NCBI GenBank assembly: GCA_002869065.1
Contig: PKTR01000001.1
Coordinates: 425,118-489,117 of the forward strand
DNA length: 64,000 bases
Direction: 5' to 3'
Origin: Hyphomicrobiales bacterium
GTDB taxonomy: Bacteria > Pseudomonadota > Alphaproteobacteria > Rhizobiales > Rhodobiaceae
The notes below the pieces were generated by a model. The model did not search any database. It was not told the DNA's origin and worked only from the letters and a program-made list of their open reading frames with translations. The first letter of the stretch is position 1, and every line of letters begins with the position of its first letter. Of the stretch, positions 45,317 through 55,700 are shown piece after piece. The position numbers and the translations under genes were made by a program.

Positions 45317-47143
45317 ATGCCTCTAAGCCACGAGCAGATCATCCGGTTTCTCCATTCGGTGCATCCCTACGACGCTCTGCCTCCGGGTAAGATCGAAGAG
45401 ATCGCGCCGCAATTCGAAGTGCGGGAGATTGAGCAGGGCGGCCGCATCTATGAATTCGGCAAAGAGCTTCCGGGCCTGTTTCTGGTCCATTCCGGCCAGG
45501 TCGAAGTGACCGACGAGAACGGCGGCGTAGTCTCCAATCTCGGCACGCGGAACTCGTTCGGCGAGCGCGGCCTGCTGCGCGACGGCAATGCGGCCACCAA
45601 CGCCCATGCCGATGTCGACTGCGTCCTGCTGCTGTTGCCAACCGCCACGTTCAATGCACTGCTCGAAGAGTTCGAGGCGGTGCGCAAGTTCTTCAATCGC
45701 ATGCGCGTTCCGCGGCCCGAGCAGCGCTCGCTGACCACCACGCTCGTGGAAACGCTGATGGCGCCGTCGCCGGTCATTTGCCGGCCTGACGACAGTGCCC
45801 AGCACGCCGCCGGGCTGATGCGCGACAAGCGGATCTCCTCGCTGTGTATTTGCGACGACGGCAATCTGGCCGGTATCGTCACGACCGGCGATCTGACAAA
45901 CAAGGTGCTCGCCAATGCGCTGCCGGCCAGCGTGCCCGTCGGCGATGTGATGACGCCGAACCCGTTCACCCTGCCGCCGACCGCCATCGGCTCCGACGTG
46001 CTCCACGCGATGATGGAAAAACGCATCGGTCATATTCCGATCGTCGATGCAGGCAAGCTCGTCGGCATCGTGACGCAGACCGATCTGACCCGTTTTCAGG
46101 CCGTCAGCTCGGCCGAGCTGGTCAAGGAAATCGCGCAATCCTCAACCTACGAGGAAATGGCTGAGGTCACCGCCCGCATCCCGAAGCTGCTGGTGCAGCT
46201 CGTCGCCGGCGGCAATCGCCACGAGGTCGTTACCCGGCTGATCACCGACATCGCCGATACAGTGACGCGTCGCCTTCTGAAACTGGCAGAGGAAAAACTC
46301 GGGCCCCCGCCGGTACCGTATCTGTGGCTTGCCTGCGGCAGCCAGGGGCGGCAGGAGCAGACCGGCGTCAGCGATCAGGATAACTGCCTGTTTCTCGACG
46401 ATGCGGTGACCGACGCCGACCGCGACGGCTATTTCACCGAACTGGCGAAATTCGTCAGCGATGGCCTGAACGCCTGCGGCTACGTCTATTGTCCGGGCGA
46501 GATGATGGCCACCAATCCGCGCTGGTGCCAGCCGGTGCGGGTCTGGAAGGAATACTTCGCCGGCTGGATCCGCACGCCGGACCCGATGGCGCAGATGCTC
46601 AGCTCCGTGATGTTCGATCTTCGCCCGATCGGCGGCGAGACGGCGCTGTTCGAGGATCTGCAGGAAGAGACCCTCAAGGCGGCAAGCGCCAATTCGATCT
46701 TCGTCGCGCACATGATCAGCAATTCGCTGAAGCACCAGCCGCCGCTCGGCCTGTTGCGCGGGCTGGCGACGATCCGCTCCGGTGAACACAAGAACACCCT
46801 CGACATGAAGCTGAACGGTGTTGTGCCGATTGTCGATCTCGCGCGCATCTATGCGCTGCAGGGCCGGCTGACCGCGGTCAACACCCGTGCGCGCATCGAG
46901 GAAGCCGAGCAACAGGGGGTTCTCAGCACGACCGGCGCGCAGGATCTTCTGAGCGCCTATGACCTGATCGCCGAGATGCGCCTCGAGCATCAGGCCAAGC
47001 TCGTCAAGCAGGGCGGTTCGCCGGACAATTTCCTGCCGCCCTCGGAGATATCGGATTTCGACCGCAGCCACCTGCGCGATGCGTTCGTGGTGGTCAAGAC
47101 ACTTCAATCGGCTGTCGGCCAGGGGCGCGGCATGCTGAGTTAA
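45317..47143 (+). CDS. cNMP-binding / CBS / DUF294 nucleotidyltransferase-like signal protein
   Basis: 608 residues with four domains in order: a cyclic-nucleotide-binding-like beta barrel (about 18-115, GLFLVHSGQVEVTDENGGVV), a CBS pair (about 147-264, with GIVTTGDL and GIVTQTDL), a DUF294 nucleotidyltransferase-like domain with the metal site G341-S-Q-G-R345 ... D353-Q-D355, and a helical DUF294_C domain. The nucleotidyltransferase residues are intact, so an uridylyl- or adenylyl-transferase activity is possible; GlnD is the nearest well-known analogue. It is conserved next to DUF4212-type symporters and is presumed to regulate them. The start ATG 45317 has AGGT upstream; a TTG at 45296 is also in frame. 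A palindromic repeat starts right after the stop. Confidence 0.9.
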   Translation: MPLSHEQIIRFLHSVHPYDALPPGKIEEIAPQFEVREIEQGGRIYEFGKELPGLFLVHSGQVEVTDENGGVVSNLGTRNSFGERGLLRDGNAATNAHADVDCVLLLLPTATFNALLEEFEAVRKFFNRMRVPRPEQRSLTTTLVETLMAPSPVICRPDDSAQHAAGLMRDKRISSLCICDDGNLAGIVTTGDLTNKVLANALPASVPVGDVMTPNPFTLPPTAIGSDVLHAMMEKRIGHIPIVDAGKLVGIVTQTDLTRFQAVSSAELVKEIAQSSTYEEMAEVTARIPKLLVQLVAGGNRHEVVTRLITDIADTVTRRLLKLAEEKLGPPPVPYLWLACGSQGRQEQTGVSDQDNCLFLDDAVTDADRDGYFTELAKFVSDGLNACGYVYCPGEMMATNPRWCQPVRVWKEYFAGWIRTPDPMAQMLSSVMFDLRPIGGETALFEDLQEETLKAASANSIFVAHMISNSLKHQPPLGLLRGLATIRSGEHKNTLDMKLNGVVPIVDLARIYALQGRLTAVNTRARIEEAEQQGVLSTTGAQDLLSAYDLIAEMRLEHQAKLVKQGGSPDNFLPPSEISDFDRSHLRDAFVVVKTLQSAVGQGRGMLS

Positions 47144-47144
47144 A

Positions 47145-47188
47145 GCGCTTTCCCGAAAAGTTGACAGACTTTTCGGATTAGAAAACGC
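47145..47188. repeat. dispersed palindromic repeat, copy 2
   Basis: This element has a perfect inner stem, CCGAAAAGT (47153-47161) with ACTTTTCGG (47168-47176), and outer GCG...TTT / AAAACGCG arms. It matches the architecture of the element at 348-392 and lies just after the stop codon of the DUF294 gene. Confidence 0.65.
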
Positions 47189-47330
47189 GTAAAACCAATA
47201 AGTTGAAGCATGTTGGGCGTTCGGGTGAAACACCACATACTTTGGCGCAGGGACGTTTGACGGCGGTTCTGGAGGAAGGCCGCCGACATAGCGATTGCAC
47301 GGCACCTAACAAAAACAAGGAGGTGAGCCC

Positions 47331-47852
47331 GTGTTTCTCGAACTGATTGCGACCCTTGTGGCCGGGTTCGCCGGCGCCGGGATAGTGCTTCTCGTCAACC
47401 GGACGCTGGGTGGTCGGCTGCCGCGCTGGCTGATGCCGGTTGCCGCCGGCGCGACCATGATCGCCGTCACCGTTTACAGCGAGTACAGCTGGTTTTCGCG
47501 CACCAGCGGCAATTTGCCGAAAGAGTTCGCTGTTGTCGAAAAGGTCGAGAGCAGGGCGCTCTATCGTCCCTGGACCTATCTCTACCCGTTCGTCGAGCGC
47601 TTTGCCGCGGTCGATACCGGCACGGTGAAGACCCATCCGGGCCAGCCCGGCCGCAAGCTCGCCGATATGTATTTCTTCGGCCGCTGGGCGCCGGTGCACA
47701 AGCTGCCGGTGCTGGCCGATTGCGTCGCGTTCGAGCGCGCCGCGCTGAGCGACGCGGTGTCGTTTGAAAAGGACGGCAGCGTTGAGGGTCTCGACTGGCT
47801 CAAGGTTGCGCAGGACGATGCCATCGTCACAACGATCTGCGGGGCAAAGTGA
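47331..47852 (+). CDS. conserved hypothetical membrane-anchored protein
   Basis: 173 residues. Two membrane helices lie near the N-terminus (LIATLVAGFAGAGIVLLVN and WLMPVAAGATMIAVTVYSEY), followed by a soluble domain rich in aromatic residues (RALYRPWTYLYPFVERF) and ending CGAK with two cysteines. I do not recognise the family. The stop codon overlaps the start of the exonuclease gene (TGATG), so the two are translationally coupled and probably work together. AAGGAGG lies 9 bases before the GTG start. Confidence 0.75.
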   Translation: MFLELIATLVAGFAGAGIVLLVNRTLGGRLPRWLMPVAAGATMIAVTVYSEYSWFSRTSGNLPKEFAVVEKVESRALYRPWTYLYPFVERFAAVDTGTVKTHPGQPGRKLADMYFFGRWAPVHKLPVLADCVAFERAALSDAVSFEKDGSVEGLDWLKVAQDDAIVTTICGAK

Positions 47853-49264
47853 TGTTGACCAAACTCAGCCTCCGCTTCCGGATCTTCCTGTTTTTCCTGT
47901 TTCTCGCGCTTGCCGGCGTGGCGATCGTCGCTGCCGCGCTTTACGTCGGCTATGTTCGGCTCGTGCCCGGTGATGAGGTCCAGGCCTTCATCTTTGCCGG
48001 CATCGCCTCGGGCTTCGGCCTGCTGGGCGTCACCGCCGGCATCTGGCTGCTGTTCGACGAAAACGTCGCCAAGCCGATCGAGCGTCTCGCCGCGATCATG
48101 CGCGCGCGCGCTCATGCCGGCGTCAACGTCAAGGTAGACAAGGACGAGGCCCGCTATCTCGGCGATCTGGCACCGGCTGCCCAGGCCGTCGCCGGCCAGC
48201 TCTCCCAGTCGACACTTGATGCGGCCGAAGCCGTGGCGAGCGAGACTGCCCGTCTGGCCGCCGAGAAAGAGCGCCTGACAGCGCTGCTGACCGAAATCCC
48301 GATGGCGATGGTGCTGGTCAGCCCGACCCACCAGATCGTGCTCTATGACGCGCAGGCCGCCGGTGTGCTCAGCCAGGTGCATGTGCCGCGCCTCAACGCG
48401 CCGATCTTCGATTATTTCGAGGCCGAGGACGTGCTGAAGGCCCATGCAGAGTTGCAGGAGACCAAGGCCGAAGTGAGCTTCGAGGCGCGCGGCACCGAAG
48501 GCAATCTGACCTTCGATGTGCGCCTCAAGCCGCTCAAGCACGGCTCCGGCTACATGATGTTCATCGACAGCGCGCACGCCCTGATCTCGCCCGAGCAGGC
48601 CCGCCCGCTGACCTATGACTTCGACCTGATGGAGCACGGCTCGGAGCGGACGCTGGAAGAACGTCCGATCCAGAGCCTGAATTTCGTCGTGTTCGACACC
48701 GAGACCACCGGTCTTGTGCCGCACAAGGACGAGATCGTCCAGATCGGTGCGGTGCGCGTCGTCAACGGCCGCATCGTGCAGGGGGAAAAGATCGACCAGC
48801 TCGTCAACCCCGGCATGAAGATCCCGCCGGCCTCGACGAGGGTGCACAAGGTGAGCGACGACATGGTCGCCGATGCGCCCGACATCCATGCCGCGTCGTG
48901 TCAGCTCCACAAGTTCGCCCAGGACTCCGTCATCGTCGCCCACAACGCGCCGTTCGATATGTCGTTCCTGCGCCGCCACGGCAAGACTAACGGCCTCTCC
49001 TGGGATCATCCGATCCTCGACACGGTGCTGTTGTCGGCGGTGCTGTTCGGTGCCAGCGAGATCCACACGCTAGACGCGGTGTGCGAGCGGCTCGGTATCA
49101 CCATCCCCGAAGAACTCCGCCACACAGCGCTTGGCGACGCGCAGGCAACCGCCGAGGTGTTGTGCAAGATGCTGCCGATGCTCGAGTCGCGCGGTTTCCG
49201 TAGCTTCGGCGAGGTGATCGAGCAGACCCGCAAGCACGGCCGCCTGCTGCAGGACATGAACTGA
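47852..49264 (+). CDS. membrane-bound DnaQ-family 3'-5' exonuclease with PAS-like sensor region
   Basis: 470 residues. Two N-terminal helices (LFFLFLALAGVAIVAAALYV and IFAGIASGFGLLGVTAGIWL) are followed by a HAMP-like linker, a PAS-like domain (about 140-235, LLTEIPMAMVLVSPTHQIVL) and a C-terminal exonuclease domain. All three motifs are intact: DTETTGL (Asp282, Glu284), VAHNAPFDMSFL, and HTALGDAQATAEV. Such proteins occur beside DUF294 and symporter genes in many proteobacteria, and the exonuclease may act on RNA or small nucleotides as a signalling output rather than in replication. A GTG one codon earlier (47849) is an alternative start. It is coupled to the small membrane protein gene upstream. 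Confidence 0.9.
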   Translation: MLTKLSLRFRIFLFFLFLALAGVAIVAAALYVGYVRLVPGDEVQAFIFAGIASGFGLLGVTAGIWLLFDENVAKPIERLAAIMRARAHAGVNVKVDKDEARYLGDLAPAAQAVAGQLSQSTLDAAEAVASETARLAAEKERLTALLTEIPMAMVLVSPTHQIVLYDAQAAGVLSQVHVPRLNAPIFDYFEAEDVLKAHAELQETKAEVSFEARGTEGNLTFDVRLKPLKHGSGYMMFIDSAHALISPEQARPLTYDFDLMEHGSERTLEERPIQSLNFVVFDTETTGLVPHKDEIVQIGAVRVVNGRIVQGEKIDQLVNPGMKIPPASTRVHKVSDDMVADAPDIHAASCQLHKFAQDSVIVAHNAPFDMSFLRRHGKTNGLSWDHPILDTVLLSAVLFGASEIHTLDAVCERLGITIPEELRHTALGDAQATAEVLCKMLPMLESRGFRSFGEVIEQTRKHGRLLQDMN

Positions 49265-49798
49265 GCCTGCGAGCGAGCGGGCAGCGAGCGCACGGGTGTA
49301 TCTATCGCAAACAGGTGATTGAACGCAGGACCTCCACCCTGCGTTTGCCGCTGCCTGGCGGCATAGGCGCGTCTGGTTGCAACCGGGACGCCGGCAACAA
49401 CACGTCCAGCATTTCGGCTCCAATACGCAACGCGAAGCTTGTCGCGACTTGCCCGTCGTTTAACGGTGACCGGCACAGCAAGAGGACAATTTAGGATTGT
49501 TGTCCGCAGGCCCGCGGCAGCGCGGAAGAGCGACGGCTTTGCTTCGCGTTCATGGCTGAATTGTGCCCTTTGACTCAAGCTTTCTGCGGCGCGCCTGACA
49601 CGTTGTCGCAGCCGCTGGCTTTCTTCCACCAATTGCGCGTGAGGATTGCAAATGTTGACGACTCGTTAACACATTCAGACACAATCTGAAGAAATAAGAG
49701 AATCAATAATACAAGCCCTGAATGCACATTATCGACCCGTCTTCGCGCGCCTGGCGGAGCTGGAATATTGGAATTATCGGGATGCGGCGAGGGTAGGC
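49265..49798. other. 534-base intergenic region upstream of the giant RTX gene
   Basis: No convincing gene. A hairpin at 49322-49345 (AACGCAGG / CCTGCGTT) may end the exonuclease transcript. The last 200 bases are AT-rich and should hold the promoter for the giant gene, with a CtrA-like site at 49655-49670. GAGGG lies 6 bases before the ATG at 49799. Confidence 0.5.
49655..49670 (+). promoter_or_regulatory. near-consensus CtrA-type site before the giant RTX gene
   Basis: TTGA-CGACTCG-TTAAC differs by one base from TTAA-N7-TTAAC. It lies about 130 bases before the start codon. TTGACG could equally be part of a sigma-70 -35 element. Confidence 0.25.
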
Positions 49799-52700
49799 AT
49801 GACCGAGATAATTGGTTTGAGCGGCAACACCCAACCTTCCGCTGAAGACGACTCCTTCGAAACAATTGAAGATGTTGCGTTCAACGGGAATGTGCTCGAG
49901 GACAATGGCTTCGGTGCCGATACCGATGCTGACGGGGATAGCTTCACAGTCGTCTCGGTCAATGGTCAAAGCGCGGATGTTGGCAGCCAGATCACGCTCG
50001 CATCAGGCGCGCTGCTAACCCTCAATGCCGATAGCACGTTTGCCTACGATCCCAATGGCGCCTTTGAGGGCATTCCCGAGGGCGCGGCCGGTACCGACAG
50101 TTTCACCTATTCAATATCCGACGGAAATGGTGGGACTGACACGGCGAGCGTTACCGTGACGGTCGCAGACAAAAACGACGCTCCCAGTTTCAACGTGCAG
50201 AGCGGCTTCACCGATACGACGCTCGGCGGGGACACTGCCACCGATCGCTTTGGCTGGTCGGTCGCGAGTGCCGGCGACGTCGACAACGATGGCTTCGACG
50301 ATGTCATCATTGGCGAACCGTACGCGGGCAGCGCTCATGTCGTGTCCGGCGCGACCGGCGAGACGCTTTTCACATTGGTTCGCGACGGAAATGAACGTTA
50401 CGTTGGCTACTCCGTCGCATCTGCCACTGACATCGACAATGACGGCCATGATGATCTGATTGTCGGTTCCTACAGCACTGTGAAGATTGTTTCCGGCGCG
50501 ACCGGCGAGACTCTCAGAACCATCTTTGGCGATTCCGACTCCCGCTATTTCGGATACTCCGTTGCTTCGGCCGGCGATGTCGACGGTGACGGCATCGCCG
50601 ATGTGATCATCGGTACGCCGAACGATCGCAGCAATGGGACAGATGCGGGCAGCGTTCAGGTCGTTTCCGGCGCAACCGGTGAGACGCTCTATTCCTACGA
50701 TGGCTATACCTACATGGCCTCCGACTACACAGAAACGGTCGGAGTGGAATTGGGTTTTTCGGTTGCCGGGCTGGGCGACGTTAATGATGACGGTTATGCC
50801 GATTTTGCCATCGGCTCGCCGAAGGACACCGAAAACGGCGATTATTCCGGGACGGTCGAGGTGTTCTCGGGTGCCACTGGCGAAGTACTTTATTCGGTTT
50901 ATGGCGACGATATCGGCGATCGGTTCGGCTACACCATCGCGAATATGGGCGATCTTGATGGCGACGGACGCGACGATCTCGCCATTGGCGCGCCGTATGA
51001 CGACAACAACGCGAGTAGTTCTGGAAGAATAAGCTTGGTTTCTGGTGCGACCGGGGAGGTCATCAACACTATCGATGGTAGCGATGCTCGGGACGCCTAT
51101 GGCAAAGTCATCGCAAATGCCGGCGATGTCGACGGTGATGGTCGCGCCGATCTGATCATTGGCGTCCCTTATAGCAACGACAATTGGAGCGGCTCAGGGC
51201 AGGCGTTCGTTGTTTCGAGTGCCACCGGAGAAGTGTTGTACACCTTCAATGGTGAAGACCCGTACGATCATTTCGGCTGGGCTGTCGCCGGTGCCGGCGA
51301 CGTAAACGGAGACGGGTTTGCAGATCTGATCGTCGGGGCACCGTGGGACGATGATGGCGAAAAGGGCGGAAGCGCCCGGCTTATAACCTCGATCAGCGGC
51401 TCGTCGGTCGATGCCGATGTGGTGTATGCGCAGGGCGGTCGGGCGGTCGTACTTGATGCCGATGCAACGGTCTCCGATGCCGAGCTCGATGCCCTCAACA
51501 ATGGCGATGGTGACTATAGTGGTGCGCGCCTGACCCTTGCCCGTGAGGGTGGGGCGAATGCTGACGATGATTTCAGTTTCGACACATCAGGTTTGCCGCT
51601 CTTCATCGTCAACGGCAATGTTCTCGAAGTCGACGGCAACGCGGTCGCGACCATCAGCGAAGCTGACGGTACGCTGCAGATCGATTTCACCAGCACCAAC
51701 GGGTCCATTCCGACCAGCGCGATCGTTGCCGATGTCATGCAGCGCATCAGCTATGAGAACGCATCGGACGAGTCGCTCGTCAGCATCGAAATCAGTTGGA
51801 CATTCAATGATGACGGCGCTTCCGGCGCCTCGGTGACCGGTTCGACGACAGTGCATCTCGACCAGGCGCCGAATGCCGAAGACGACCAGTTCTCCATCGC
51901 GCAGAACGGGTCGGTGAACGGCAATCTCTTCGTTGACAATGGTGCCGGCGCGGACCTCGATGCCGACGGGGAAGCGTTGACAGTGACGGCGGTGAAAGGA
52001 GGTTCGGCGAGCCACCTCGTGCTGCCATCGGGCGCACTGCTGACCGTCGAGGCCGATGGAACGTTCGCCTACGATGCCAACGGTGCCTTTGATGCGTTGT
52101 CGGAAGGGCAGACCGGCACGGACAGCTTTACCTACACCGTGTCCGACGAGACCGGTGGGACGGACACCGCCACCGTGACGATTTCGGTTGCCGGAACCAA
52201 CGATGCGCCCACCTTTGACAGCTTTCAGGGGTTTGCTGAAACTGCGGTTATTAACGGTGAGATCGGAGGGGAGGGGCTCGGCATTTCCGTCGCATCAGCC
52301 GGCGACGTCGACGGGGACGGTTATGCCGATCTCGTGATCGGCGCTGCAAGCGACGAATACGGAAACAATTCGGGGAGCGCTCGTGTTGTTTCCGGCGGCT
52401 CAGGCGAAACTCTGTACACCTTTTACGGCGGTGGTGAATGGGAACGTCTTGGCATATCGGTCGCCGGCGCTGGTGATGTAAACGGCGACGGCTATGCCGA
52501 CATCATCATCGGCATCCCGGGCGACGATACGAACGGCGAAGATACCGGCGCGGCGCAGGTGATCTCTGGCGCGACCGGCGAGACGCTCTTCACGGTCCAC
52601 GAATACGGCTACTATCCCGAGTTCGGATCAGCCGTGGCGGGCGCCGGTGACGTCGATGGCGACGGATATGACGATGTTATCGTCGGCGCATATTCAGCAG

Positions 52701-55700
52701 ACTACACAGGCGATGAATCGGGAATGGCGAAGGTCTTTTCCGGCGCTACCGGCGAGATTCTCTATACATTTTACGGCTATGAGGCTTGGGACGACAGTTA
52801 CTCGGGCTCTCACTTGGGGTATTCCGTGGCGGGCGCAGGAGATGTCGATGCCGATGGACATGCCGACCTGATCATTGGTGCGCCTTGGTATAGCGATCGC
52901 TGGTATAATGCGGGACTGGTACAGGTCATATCCGGCGCCACCGGCGATGCCATCTACGAACTCTCTGGCGATGCCTACGATGGCATTGGTCAATCGGTTG
53001 CCGAACTCGGTGATGTCAACGGCGACGGGGTCACCGATCTGATCGCTGGCGCGCCGGGCGACGACAGCAACGGCTCTGGCTCGGGAAGCGTTTTTGTCAT
53101 TTCCGGCGCGACCGGTGAGACGCTTTACACTGTCGGCGGCGCTTCCGGTACGGAATTCCTTGGCGACACCGTTGTTGCTCTGGGTGATATCGACGGCGAC
53201 GGTTGCGCGGATTTCGCCGCAAACAATTACATTTTCACGACCATAGAGGGCGAGGTCGGAAACCACAGTGTTGTCAGGGTTTTCTCTGGAGCCACCGGCG
53301 AGGAGCTGTTCTCCTTCGAAGGCGAATATCCACACGACTCCTTTGGATATTCTCTTGCTGGCCTCGGCGACATCAATGGTGACGGGTATGGCGATTTGGT
53401 CCTTGGATACCCGGGCGACGACACCAACGGGGAGAATGCGGGCAGCGTCCGAATAATGTCATCCGTTGCCGCTTCCTCGGTTGATGATGCGAACGCGTTT
53501 TATACCTCCGGCGCCGAGCCGATCATACTTAATCCCGATGCCACGGTTTCAGATGCGGAACTCGACGGACTGAACAATGGCGACGGCGACTATGGCGGCG
53601 CGCGTCTGACGCTTGCCTGCGACGGCGGCGCAGACGTCGAAGATGTGTTCGGCTTCGACATGTCCGGCTCGCCGCTGTTCACGGTGAACGGCGATACGCT
53701 CGAGGCCGCAGGCGCTGTTGTCGCCACGATCAGCAACGCCGACGGCGCGCTGCAGATCGATTTCACCAATGCCAATGGCGCAATCCCCACCCAGGCAACC
53801 GTCGAAGATGTGATGCAGCGCATCACCTACGCGAATACCGCGAGCGACGGGGCAGGAAGCGTTGCCATCCGCTGGACGTTCAACGACAACGGCGATGCCG
53901 GCCAGTCTGTCACCGCAGTGATGAATGTCGACATCATCTCGGCATCGGATGCGCCAATCGCGAATGACGATGCCATTTCGACCGATGAACTCACCGCCGT
54001 CAGCGGCAATGTCTTGACGGACAATGCCTGTGGCGCAGACAGCGACCCCAACGGCGATGCTATCAGCGTTGTGGCGGTCAATGGCGAAACGGATAGCGTT
54101 GGCGATCGCGTCATCCTGCCGTCCGGCGCCTACCTCACGCTCAACGCCGATGGCAGCTTCGACTACGATTCCAACGGCGCTTTCTTGAGCACGCCGGAAG
54201 GGGAAACCTCTTCCGACAGTTTCACTTACACGATCTCCGACGGTAACGGCGGCACCGACACCGCAACAGTCAATTTGACCATTGATGGGGTGAATACTGC
54301 GCCGTACGCCTATAACGACGGTTTTAAAACGGACGCCGAAACGATCGTTGCCGATAACGTCATAGTGGGCGCTGGCATGCGTCGCTCCGACACTGATCTC
54401 GACGGCGATAGCATCAGCGTCATCGAGGTTGACCACCAGGTCGCTAACGTTGGTAGCCAGATTACGCTGCATTCAGGCGCGTTGCTGACCCTCAATGCCG
54501 ACGGCACCTTTGTCTATGATCCGAACGGTCAGTTTGACGACCTCGGCGCCGGCCATTTTTACGATGAGAGCATTTCCTACACGATCGCCGATAGCCATGG
54601 CGCGACCGCCACAGGCTACGCGAGCTTCTGGGTGAACGGGATCAACGATGCGCCGACAGCATATGATGACGAATTTTGGACCCGCGAGAACACCGCGTTC
54701 ATAGAGAACGTCATCGAAGGTTGGGAGAGCGGTATTGTGGATACCGACCCCAACCATGACTACATTCACGTTGTCGAAATCAACGGCGGCACGGTAGGCG
54801 TCGGCAGCGAAGTCACGCTCGCCTCGGGCGCGCTGCTCACGATCATTACGAATGGCGACATTTACTACGATCCGAACGGCCAGTTCGAGAGTCTTGGGGT
54901 CGGGGATTCCACAACAGATTCATTCGTCTATACGATTTCCGACGGCAACGGCGGGACAGACACGGCGACGGCGACGGTCACGATCAACGGCGAAAACGAC
55001 GCTCCTGTTGCCAATGACGACGCCATCACGACGGACGAGGACACGGCGGTAACCGGCAATGTTTTGTCGGAAAATGGAAACGGTGCCGACAGCGATCCGG
55101 ATGCCAGTGACATTCTGAGGGTTTCCGAGGTCAACGGTGAAGCGGCCAGTGTCGGCAGCCAGGTTACACTCGCATCGGGCGCGCTGCTGATACTTAACGC
55201 CGATGGGACCTTCGACTACGACCCGAACGGGCAGTTCGAGGACCTGAAAGACGGCGAAACGGCTACCGATACCTTCAGCTACACGGTCTCAGATGGAAAT
55301 GGTGGAGCGGACACCGCGACGGCGACAGTCACGATCGCGGGTCTGAATGAGGCTCCTGTTGCCAATGACGACGCCATCACGACGGACGAAGATACAGCCG
55401 TTACCGGCAATGTCTTCGCCGACAATGGCAATGGCGCCGACAACGATCCCGACACCAATGACAGCCTGGCCGTCACGCACATCAATGGCAATGCGGCCGA
55501 CATCGGCAGCCAGACTACGCTCGCATCGGGCGCGCTTCTGACCCTCAACGCCGACGGAACCTTCGACTACAACCCGAACGGTCAGTTCGGAAGCCTTGGC
55601 GCCGGAGAAACCGCAACGGATTCCTTCAGTTACACCGTCTCCGACGGCAATGGCGGCGCAGACACGGCGACGGCGACGGTCACGATCAACGGTGAGAACG

